From Deltaproteobacteria bacterium (GTDB lineage: Bacteria > Desulfobacterota > Desulfobacteria > Desulfobacterales > UBA11574), in contig JAFCZV010000086.1 in assembly GCA_019314155.1 (NCBI GenBank), forward strand, positions 1 to 7,234: a stretch of 7,234 bases of DNA. Reading direction: 5' to 3'. This document shows positions 1-5,623 of this stretch, one piece after another (positions within the stretch are counted from its first letter, which is position 1; each line of letters starts with the position of its first letter). The notes beneath the pieces were generated by a model. The model worked only from the letters and a program-made list of their open reading frames with translations. It ran no database searches and was not told where the DNA came from. The position numbers and the translations under genes were made by a program.

Positions 1-888
1 AATCGTATCCTCTACGAGTTTCTGCTTCCCGATGAACAAGCTCCGGCGGTCAAGCTGCCCATCAACCAGGTCATCATCAAGGCGGATGTGCGTGATTCCT
101 CGGAAATCATCCTTAAAATGAAGGAAAAAGGTCTCAATCCGGCATCGTTTTTCAGCCTCAATTTTTTTGTTCCCATCACCAGCATCTTGTTTGAATATAC
201 GGCTGAAAAAGTGTTTATCGAGGGGGATGCAGTGATTCTGTCAATATTCGAGCATGAAGATTCGCCCCAAGGGTGGCACAGTGTTTCCCGGGCCTGTGGA
301 TTGGCCGTCCACATGCTTGATATTGTCCGAAAGTATAATATGCTCGGCCGAAAACATAAACTGCCGGTACTGGAATTGGGCATTGGCATCAGTTATCATG
401 ACAGCCCACCCACGTTTCTATTTGATGAAAGCAACCGCATCATGATTTCGCCGGCCATCAATTCAGCAGATCGGATGTCGAAGTGTTCAAAACCCTTGCA
501 CAAAACGATGTCAAATAAAAAAAGACCGTTTAATCTTTATGTTTTTGAAAGTGCATCCACCGGAGATCCAATGGTGAAAGACGATTTGTTGTTGCGTTAC
601 AATGTCAATGGCATTGAATTGAACGCCGATGGTTTTAACAAACTGTCCAAAGAGATCCATCTGGAATCGCTGGTGTGTGATCTTCCCGAGCTCCGAGAAG
701 GAAAAATTACGGTTCATACCGGAAAATACCCAACGGCAACCGGAAAATATCAGAGATTGGTGATACGGGAAAGCCGAATCCCTGTTGTTGCGCCGAATGA
801 TTTTAGCATTATCCGGCGGACGGATAAACCGTACTTTGAAGTTTGCACCCACCCACTGCTTTTTGAATACATAGAAAATCTAAGTTGA
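1..888 (+). CDS. Class III adenylate/guanylate cyclase-like protein, C-terminal part (5' end outside window)
   Basis: The frame is open from base 1 to the TGA at 886-888 (295 codons), so the gene starts upstream; the GTG at 88 is internal to the domain and not a credible start. Codons about 24-165 read as a cyclase homology domain. The first metal-binding Asp is in ADVRDSS (codon 29) and the second in IEGDAVILSIFE (codon 76). The Asn and Arg that stabilise the transition state are in INSADRM (codons 154 and 158, the usual N-x3-R spacing). The usual Lys or Glu three residues before the GD pair is Phe here, so ATP or GTP preference cannot be read. Such domains make cAMP or cGMP, usually behind a sensor domain, which would lie upstream. 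The last ~130 residues match no domain I recognise. It converges on the peptidase gene. Confidence is good for the fold, moderate for activity. Confidence 0.75.
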   Translation, partial: NRILYEFLLPDEQAPAVKLPINQVIIKADVRDSSEIILKMKEKGLNPASFFSLNFFVPITSILFEYTAEKVFIEGDAVILSIFEHEDSPQGWHSVSRACGLAVHMLDIVRKYNMLGRKHKLPVLELGIGISYHDSPPTFLFDESNRIMISPAINSADRMSKCSKPLHKTMSNKKRPFNLYVFESASTGDPMVKDDLLLRYNVNGIELNADGFNKLSKEIHLESLVCDLPELREGKITVHTGKYPTATGKYQRLVIRESRIPVVAPNDFSIIRRTDKPYFEVCTHPLLFEYIENLS

Positions 889-1029
889 TCCCAGAGGGTT
901 CAAGGATTCAAGGTTTCCCGTCAAAATGCCCGCCGGGACCCCGATAACGGGATTTCCGCTATGCTCCAACAGGCAAGGTTCGAGGGATCTGTTTGGATGC
1001 TGCTGCAAAACCTCCCGGTCGACCAGTTT

Positions 1030-2010
1030 TCAGGGCTGATGGGAACGGAAAAAAAATAGAAGGCTTTCCACCAGTTCAGACATGAAGCGGTAGTCCAACT
1101 TTTCCATGGTATCGGATGCCTGGTGATAATGGGGATTGCGGTAAAATGCCGTATCGGTAATCATGACGGCTTTGAAACCGCGATCCCAGAACGACGCATG
1201 GTCGCTGAGTCTTACGGACGGAAGCAGAAATCCTCCCAGGGGAACCGTCAGCTTGATCACGGGCAGGTCCGGGTTTTTACCAAATGCTTTGAATAAAGAC
1301 GCTGTAAAACTTCTGGAACTAAAATCGCCCACAATGCCGATAAAGTCCCCTTTTTTTGGATAGCCGCAGAACATCAATGGAAACGGGTAATCCTGACACC
1401 CCGGCTGATGGCAGGTATACCCCACCATTTCCAGGCAGATCATACCGTCTATCTGTTCTTTTTCTTTCCATGCCTTCGTGGCATATACCCGGCTACCCAT
1501 ATGCCGAGTACCGTACGTGGGCGGTTCTTCAAGAGGGAACGAGACAAATTTCACAGCGATATCCAGTTCTTGATGGTCTTTCAGCATTTTTAAGTGCCTG
1601 GCTGTCTCCAGTTGGACGGCGATGGCACTGGCGTTATCGTCGGCACCCACGGTTCCGACCACCGAATCATAATGGGCGCCCACAATATAACGTTTCGTGG
1701 GATTGTCACAAAAAGAGATTTCCGCCACGACGTTTGAAACCGTAAAATTCCGGTATTCATAGGGCTCGCAATGTACCGGCATGCCGATGCTTTGATAAAA
1801 ATTTTCGATGTAATCTTTGGTTTTTTCGATGTTTTTTGGCAATAAGACACTGCGCTCGCCAATGGTCCGTGTAAGTGTCCTGAGGTGGTCCTGCAATCGT
1901 TCAGTGGTTTTTTGGATGTCGATCATCGGAGTTTTTCCCCCTGCAATGCCGTCTGGGCACATGGTGAAAACCATAAGGAAAATGCAAAATACAACAACAC
2001 GCAATTTCAT
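1030..2010 (-). CDS. Secreted M28-family zinc metallopeptidase (aminopeptidase-like)
   Basis: This is a 326-residue protein predicted to hydrolyse peptides outside the cytoplasm with two zinc ions. Residues 1-24 form a Sec signal peptide (KLR, then a hydrophobic run, with likely cleavage after GIA); the Cys at 18 does not sit in a good lipobox. The metal-site series of family M28 is complete: H113 in GAHYDS, Asp 124/125 in GADDNASA, the Glu pair 161-162 in SFPLEEPP, E194 in CLEMVGY, and H296 in HYHQASDT. The length is normal for a single-domain M28 enzyme. The first ATG of the frame directly precedes the signal peptide, which supports the start; only a weak AAGG lies about 11 nt upstream of it. 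The gene faces the cyclase gene and seems to be transcribed alone. True substrate unknown; it could be an aminopeptidase or a glutaminyl-cyclase-like member, though the EE pair favours a peptidase. Confidence 0.88.
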   Translation of the reverse strand: MKLRVVVFCIFLMVFTMCPDGIAGGKTPMIDIQKTTERLQDHLRTLTRTIGERSVLLPKNIEKTKDYIENFYQSIGMPVHCEPYEYRNFTVSNVVAEISFCDNPTKRYIVGAHYDSVVGTVGADDNASAIAVQLETARHLKMLKDHQELDIAVKFVSFPLEEPPTYGTRHMGSRVYATKAWKEKEQIDGMICLEMVGYTCHQPGCQDYPFPLMFCGYPKKGDFIGIVGDFSSRSFTASLFKAFGKNPDLPVIKLTVPLGGFLLPSVRLSDHASFWDRGFKAVMITDTAFYRNPHYHQASDTMEKLDYRFMSELVESLLFFFRSHQP

Positions 2011-2161
2011 CCGATAGTGCCTTAACGAAAGATAGAAGTTAATTGAAAACCGATCATAATATATTTTTCATACTTTGTACCGCGGGATTGCAATCAGTGT
2101 ACAAAATGAATTATTCTTGCCATTTTCGTTGAATTTGAGATCTGGCTCGCTGGACGGATAA

Positions 2162-2359
2162 TTAATCGTTTTCTTCGAATTTAGACAACCATTCTTTATT
2201 CATAAAACTCAAGGTTCTCTGCCCGCTGTCAAAGTCAAAATCATCATCTGTCAGTTCGAATCCGTTTTCCGCAAGGCAAGCTTTTAAATCTGCTTCAAGT
2301 TCATCATAAATATTCACTTTTCTGATGTCGAAGTGCGTGTAAGTAATTTTTAATTCCAT
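2162..2359 (-). CDS. Small acidic protein of unknown function (65 aa)
   Basis: I do not recognise this protein. It begins MELKITYTHFDIRKVNIYDE and has an acidic middle (residues 37-45, LTDDDFDFD), no signal peptide, no membrane segment and no cysteine cluster, so it is probably a soluble cytoplasmic protein. The case for a real gene is the strong Shine-Dalgarno GGGAGG five bases before the ATG and the protein-like alternation of hydrophobic and charged residues. It lies 151 nt upstream of the peptidase gene on the same strand, so co-transcription is possible but not shown. The palindrome at 2434-2534 sits just upstream and may contribute to its leader or promoter. Confidence 0.6.
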   Translation of the reverse strand: MELKITYTHFDIRKVNIYDELEADLKACLAENGFELTDDDFDFDSGQRTLSFMNKEWLSKFEEND

Positions 2360-2364
2360 AGGGG

Positions 2365-2370
2365 CCTCCC
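2365..2370 (-). promoter_or_regulatory. Shine-Dalgarno of the 65-aa gene
   Basis: On the minus strand GGGAGG stands five bases before the ATG at 2359. It is a near-ideal ribosome binding site and the main support for this short frame being translated. Confidence 0.7.
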
Positions 2371-2433
2371 GGTATCGATTTGAACTTTTCCTGTTTAACC
2401 ACTTAACATATCATAATTTTGAACTATTTTCCG

Positions 2434-2534
2434 GTCTAAACTTGATGAACTCGTAAAAAGTCTGATTTTGCTCGATGTCGCTCACAAAAGACTTTTTACG
2501 AAGCCGTCAAACTTACGGTAAAAAATATTTAGAC
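2434..2534. repeat. Long palindromic element (probable dispersed repeat)
   Basis: The core is a perfect 11-bp inverted repeat, CGTAAAAAGTC at 2452-2462 and its complement at 2490-2500. It extends to imperfect 22-bp arms (2442-2463 and 2489-2510, four mismatches). A further perfect outer pair is GTCTAAA at 2434-2440 and TTTAGAC at 2528-2534. From memory, sequences with GGCTTCGTAAAAAGTC are scattered through Desulfobacteraceae genomes, so this is probably a REP/MITE-like element; that is recollection, not a search. A transcript from either strand would fold into a hairpin. Confidence 0.7.
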
Positions 2535-2569
2535 TGCTAAATCCTTTTCATTTAAATCCAGAAACACTG

Positions 2570-2594
2570 TTAATGATTGAATTCGTTCTTCAAC
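2570..2594 (-). repeat. Decayed CRISPR repeat, one end only
   Basis: TTAATG, a short insertion, then ATTCGTTCTTCAAC matches the end of the 37-nt repeat at 3965-4001 (TTAATGG then ATTCCGTTCTTCAAC) apart from one insertion and a one-base gap. The similarity weakens upstream. It is in the same orientation as the better copy. The strand given is the likely transcribed one, on which CRISPR repeats usually end in ATTGAAAC. Confidence 0.45.
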
Positions 2595-2634
2595 CTGACC
2601 CCTAACCCCTGATCCCCGACACCTGCTTTTATGC

Positions 2635-2652
2635 GTTTCAATCCTTGTTTTA
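2635..2652 (-). repeat. Decayed CRISPR repeat, other end only
   Basis: GTTTCAATCCTTGTTTTA matches the first 18 positions of the 37-nt repeat at 3965-4001 with at most the first base differing, then the match breaks off. It lies 40 nt after the piece ending at 2594, a normal spacer length, so the two may be the edges of consecutive repeats in a broken array. Confidence 0.5.
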
Positions 2653-2689
2653 CATGAAATTATCTTTCGGATTTCATTATTTAAAAGTA

Positions 2690-2719
2690 TTGACAATACA
2701 TATTAAATTAATTTATTAT
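2690..2719 (+). promoter_or_regulatory. Sigma70-type promoter of the ATPase gene
   Basis: A perfect -35 box TTGACA (2690-2695) is followed after 18 nt by TATTAT (2714-2719, one mismatch to TATAAT) in an AT-rich setting. Transcription should begin near 2726, leaving a leader of about 60 nt before the ATG at 2786. No gene on this strand lies between, so it most likely drives the ATPase gene. Confidence 0.65.
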
Positions 2720-2785
2720 ACACACGAAGTTACTAACAGAAGATATATTATTAATTCGCAATTTATTACTAGCCGAATATAAATC

Positions 2786-3898
2786 ATGAAAAACCCTTTT
2801 AGTTATACAACGATTGTAACGGGTGCTGCTTTTTGTGATCGGAAAACAGAAATAGCCGATTTGATGAATTTTATCAAAAATTCTCAAAATGTGCTTATTT
2901 TTTCTCATAGAAGGTATGGAAAAACTTCTTTAATCTTTAACGTCTTTAAAAAGGCACAGCGTCAGAAGCCTAAAATCGACACGCTGCATGTCGATTTATA
3001 TGGGACCTTGTCCGAAAGAGAATTCATATCTGCTGTCCTATCAAGTTTAAGCCAGATAGAGTCTAAAATAGAAAGATTGGTAAACCTTATAAAAAATTCC
3101 CTTAAAAATGTAAAAATCGGGTGGTCTATCGATCCTGTTGCAGGCACACCGTCAAGTCTTTCCATTTCCTTTGAATCGGGCTACGATATGACAATGCTCG
3201 ATAGCGTGATGGAAATGCTCCATCGATTATCCGAAAAGCGCAAATTGGTTGTTGTTTTTGATGAATTTCAAGAGATCGCCAATTACGGACAACAAGGGTT
3301 TGAAAAGCGGCTTCGCAAGAATATACAACTTCACCAGAATATATCCTATATTTTTTGCGGAAGTCAGCGCCATATCTTGTCTGAAATTTTTAATGATAAA
3401 AATAGAGCGTTTTATAGGTTGGCGGCAAGTTATCCGCTTGATAAAATATCCACTAAAGATTATTTGCCGTGGGTTAGCAGGCTGTTTGCGAAAAAGGGAG
3501 CCAAGCTGAATCCGGATATCATTAAAGCGGTGATAAACCGATGCGAAAATCATCCTATGTATGTCCAACAGTTTCTTTATTTTTTATGGGATGAAGATGA
3601 TTTTTCGGTTGAAACCTTAAATCAGGTTGAAATTAAAATTCTGCAAAGGCATTATCATGAATTTTTAAATCTTTGGGAATCACTGACCATTAACCAGAAA
3701 AAAACACTTAAATTGATACTCTCCACTAAAGGTGAGGAGATCTTCTATGCCAAGGCGATCCAATCCGTTGACCTTAAAGCCGGTTCTCAGGTTACACGAG
3801 CCTTAGAGGTGCTGATAAGAAGAAATATCGTGTCTAAAAACAAAGTTTACCAAATCCAGGATGTTATGTTTGAAAAGTGGATACAGACTTTTTTATAA
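2786..3898 (+). CDS. Archaeal-type AAA+/STAND-like ATPase with C-terminal winged helix
   Basis: This 370-residue protein resembles the ATPase family common in archaea (Pfam ATPase_2, COG1672). The N-terminus (MKNPF, then VTGAAFCDRKTEI) is the usual family opening. Walker A is SHRRYGKTSL (residues 40-49), with Ser in place of the first Gly as in many relatives. Walker B is LVVVFDEFQEI (154-164) with D159 and E160, and a sensor-like YIFCGSQ lies at 188-194. The last ~80 residues look like a winged-helix domain. No nuclease or other effector domain is visible. The start is fixed by an in-frame TAA two codons upstream; the Shine-Dalgarno is poor. It has its own promoter, is more AT-rich than the peptidase and Fic genes, and lies between CRISPR-repeat remnants, all of which suggest transfer. 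Roles in this family are mostly unknown; some members act in defence or mobile elements. Confidence 0.82.
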   Translation: MKNPFSYTTIVTGAAFCDRKTEIADLMNFIKNSQNVLIFSHRRYGKTSLIFNVFKKAQRQKPKIDTLHVDLYGTLSEREFISAVLSSLSQIESKIERLVNLIKNSLKNVKIGWSIDPVAGTPSSLSISFESGYDMTMLDSVMEMLHRLSEKRKLVVVFDEFQEIANYGQQGFEKRLRKNIQLHQNISYIFCGSQRHILSEIFNDKNRAFYRLAASYPLDKISTKDYLPWVSRLFAKKGAKLNPDIIKAVINRCENHPMYVQQFLYFLWDEDDFSVETLNQVEIKILQRHYHEFLNLWESLTINQKKTLKLILSTKGEEIFYAKAIQSVDLKAGSQVTRALEVLIRRNIVSKNKVYQIQDVMFEKWIQTFL

Positions 3899-3905
3899 GC
3901 AGCTA

Positions 3906-3928
3906 TTTAAAGGATTACACTCTTCAAT
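3906..3928 (-). repeat. Degenerate CRISPR repeat at the array end
   Basis: Eighteen of 23 bases match positions 15-37 of the repeat at 3965-4001 (TTTAAAGGATT, then TCTTCAA). It is set exactly one spacer length (36 nt) from that repeat, which is the register expected of consecutive repeats. The rest of the unit would run into the stop of the ATPase gene and is not conserved. Terminal repeats of arrays are often degenerate. Confidence 0.5.
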
Positions 3929-4036
3929 TCTATTACCCATCACCCATTACCTTCGGATAACCGCTTTTCAATCCTTGTTTTAATGGATTCCGTTCTTCAA
4001 CTGGCCCCTAATCCACGCCCCCGCACGGGGGGCGAC
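3929..4036 (-). CRISPR. CRISPR array remnant: one spacer-like stretch, one 37-nt repeat, one partial I-C repeat
   Basis: Read on the minus strand, the remnant begins with 27 nt of a type I-C style repeat (4036-4010: GTCGCCCCCC, GTGC, then GGGGGCGTGGATT, a hairpin). Eight bases follow, then a 37-nt repeat (4001-3965) that starts GTTGAAGAACGG and ends ACAAGGATTGAAA, then a 36-nt spacer-like stretch (3964-3929). A degenerate repeat lies beyond. The I-C piece stops before the usual GAAAC ending and meets the other repeat with no spacer, so the junction looks like a deletion. Only one good 37-nt copy exists here, so this is a relic and not a working array. Placement beside the cas4/cas2 remains, on the same strand, supports the reading. 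Confidence 0.65.
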
Positions 4037-4048
4037 CTTTTCAAGCTT

Positions 4049-4180
4049 TATTTCATTAATCAGTTTTTGGCGTAAAGCCGTCCATTGAGCTGGATCAACA
4101 ATGCACTCGAAAACGGAATATTGAACCCGCTGGCCATAATTTTGACAAACTTTTGCCACCCTTCGCAATCGGCGCTGCCC
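4049..4180 (-). pseudogene. cas2: cas2 fragment (type I-C), both ends missing
   Basis: Forty-four codons in one frame read as the centre of Cas2: GQRRLRRVAKVCQNYGQRVQ, YSVFEC, then DPAQWTALRQKLINEI. Cas2 normally has about 95 residues. The first strand with the metal-binding Asp and the C-terminal ~30 residues are absent. At its 5' edge it is joined to cas4; at its 3' edge, a few codons after INEI, it runs into a type I-C repeat. Cas2 is the structural partner of Cas1 in spacer integration; this piece cannot fold into the dimer and should be non-functional. A TTG at 4168 could start a short frame, but there is no sign of translation. Confidence 0.85.
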
Positions 4181-4506
4181 TTTTTAGGTCTGCCGCGCTT
4201 GTATTCCACCGGGAATGGTTGCCATTTTTCCTTTGTTGTTTTTTCGACGGCAAGGTGAAATTCGACAACATCAGCCTTGCCGATCAATCCAAGCCGGAGC
4301 GACCGCAATGGCATACCGTACTCAATACGGATCTTGCCTCTGGATTCCCTATTTCCTGTGTCAACCCGCTCATGCATAATTCTGCCTTCAGCAGTGTATA
4401 GGTTTTCGATCCAAAGCTGCTCAACATGGATCAAGGCGCACTGCCTTTCGCAAAAAATTAAGTGCTGCAAAGCAGATAGTGGTATGAGGTCGTCTTCGGA
4501 ATACAT
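4181..4506 (-). pseudogene. cas4: cas4 5' fragment (type I-C), truncated and fused out of frame to cas2
   Basis: The reading frame from the ATG at 4506 begins MYSEDDLIPLSALQHLIFCE and follows type I-C Cas4 to about residue 108. It keeps the first Fe-S cysteine (C19), H45, and the RecB-type nuclease residues D79 (GKADVVEF), E101 and K103 (VEYKRGRPK). After KRGRPK the family sequence stops. The frame continues to 4060 only by reading cas2 DNA in the wrong phase (CEGWQKFVKIMASG and on). About 100 C-terminal residues with three more cluster cysteines are lost, so the protein should be inactive. Cas4 helps select and trim spacers beside a PAM. The gene is 46 nt downstream of the Fic gene, where cas7 would normally stand, so the effector genes are also gone. 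If translated, the product would be 148 residues. Confidence 0.85.
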
Positions 4507-4552
4507 ATCGCTACTTGTTACCCAATTTATTGCCTATATTAATTGTTATTAC

Positions 4553-5623
4553 CTAATTCCCGGTTTTATTCCATTTTGCATTTCTGCCACGGCCAAGGCA
4601 TTCAATAAGCCCTTGCGCCTGAAGGTCTTTGAGCACCCTGCGTATCATATCAATACCAACACCGGGACATTTCCGCAGTATATCGGCAACACTGAAATCA
4701 CCGGGGAAACTTTTAACGGCATCTTGAACCATTGCTGTCTTCTCACCCCTTGGTTGAGGCAGCCTGCCCAACCTTTCTTCAAATTCTTTGTAAGCGCTCT
4801 TGAGTATGAAACAGACAAAATTGATATAATGCCAAGGGTCGTGTTTGCCTTCATGCCATCCTTCTGAACTCAGCTTTAATGTTTCGTAATATCTTTCCTT
4901 GTTCTGCTCGATAAGGCGTTCGAGACTTATATATCTTCCGACCTCAATTTCCAGATGATAGCTCTGCAGAAGCATCAGCAATCGGGAGACTCTACCGTTT
5001 CCGTCGCGGAATGGGTGTATGCACAGGAACTCCAGATTGAATGCCGCCAGCACTATTAGCGGATGGACCTTTGTTTCCTTTATGCATTCCTGCCATGAAT
5101 CAATCAGTTCTTTCATGTAGAAAGAAGTTTTACCGGCCGGAACGGTTTGAAACCGTATGCTGGATGTACCATCCGGGCGTTTTTCGATGATGTCGCTATC
5201 TTTTTCTTTGTATTTACCGGCATCCCATATCTCGCCGCGTGTCAGATGATGCAATTTCTTGCAGGTGTTTTCCGTAAGGGGCAACTTTGATCCCGTATCA
5301 TGTATGAGATTGAGCGCTTCTCGGTAGCCCCGAACCTCTTCCTCTGACCGGTCGAGAAGAAGCGATTTGCCAAAGATGATGGTGCCGATGCGCTTTTTAT
5401 CTACCTCAACACCTTCAATGCGATTGGATGAAATCGCACTCTCAATAAGAGCATGCTCTTTCAGTGATTTCAGTCTCTGCGGCGACTGCCGTTCATAAAG
5501 CTCCTGTTTGCCTTTCGCCTCACTGATGTCCGCCAGATACCATGATGTCATTACGGGAATTGTATCGAGACCCGCGATGAACTGCTTTAAAGTTATCATA
5601 CCAGCAATATTACTCCTTTTCAT
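4553..5623 (-). CDS. Class II Fic-domain protein (probable AMP transferase) with C-terminal winged helix
   Basis: This 356-residue protein carries the canonical Fic motif HPFRDGNGRVSR (203-214), with catalytic His 203 and the Arg that grips ATP, so it should transfer AMP from ATP to a target hydroxyl. SNRIEG (66-71) fits the [S/T]xxxE[G/N] inhibitory motif and comes before the Fic core, which makes it class II: the protein restrains itself. Residues ~295-350 (VADILRKCPGVGIDMIRRVL and on) look like a winged-helix DNA-binding domain. Length and layout are typical of the family. The ATG at 5623 overlaps the end of the Bro-N gene by 14 nt. The AAAAGGAG that forms the Bro-N stop region lies 13 nt before a second ATG (5599, giving MITLKQF), so the true start is uncertain. 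It is very likely co-translated with Bro-N. The target is unknown. Confidence 0.88.
   Translation of the reverse strand: MKRSNIAGMITLKQFIAGLDTIPVMTSWYLADISEAKGKQELYERQSPQRLKSLKEHALIESAISSNRIEGVEVDKKRIGTIIFGKSLLLDRSEEEVRGYREALNLIHDTGSKLPLTENTCKKLHHLTRGEIWDAGKYKEKDSDIIEKRPDGTSSIRFQTVPAGKTSFYMKELIDSWQECIKETKVHPLIVLAAFNLEFLCIHPFRDGNGRVSRLLMLLQSYHLEIEVGRYISLERLIEQNKERYYETLKLSSEGWHEGKHDPWHYINFVCFILKSAYKEFEERLGRLPQPRGEKTAMVQDAVKSFPGDFSVADILRKCPGVGIDMIRRVLKDLQAQGLIECLGRGRNAKWNKTGN

Larger units (their letters stand above)
2535..2689. other. Gene-free stretch with decayed CRISPR-like remnants
   Basis: Together with the palindrome and promoter, this fills the 426-nt gap between the 65-aa gene and the ATPase gene. 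No reading frame here looks coding. It contains two pieces resembling the 37-nt repeat at 3965-4001, separated by 40 nt, and a C-rich, low-complexity run at 2595-2625. Confidence 0.5.

Noticed and set aside
889..1029. A terminator between the convergent cyclase and peptidase genes
   Set aside because: There is only a weak CCCG-ATAA-CGGG pairing and no T run, so no terminator can be supported.
1356..1745. A 129-codon plus-strand frame inside the peptidase gene
   Set aside because: It is antisense to an M28 enzyme with all metal ligands in place; its own product is rich in Pro, Arg and Trp and unlike a folded protein.
2011..2161. A promoter for the peptidase gene
   Set aside because: A TATGAT box can be found on the minus strand but the paired -35 region matches only three of six bases.
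2595..2634. The 40-nt C-rich stretch as a genuine phage-derived spacer
   Set aside because: It is low in complexity and part of it is shared with the flank of the other repeat copy, so it may be a dispersed element instead.
4060..4179. The last ~40 codons of the cas4 frame taken as a new Cas4 C-terminus
   Set aside because: The same bases read in another frame give an unmistakable Cas2 segment, so this tail is out-of-phase sequence and not an evolved domain.
4277..4867. A 196-codon open frame on the plus strand across the cas4 and Fic genes
   Set aside because: It lies antisense to the clearly recognised Fic and Cas4 coding sequence and its product matches no family I know.
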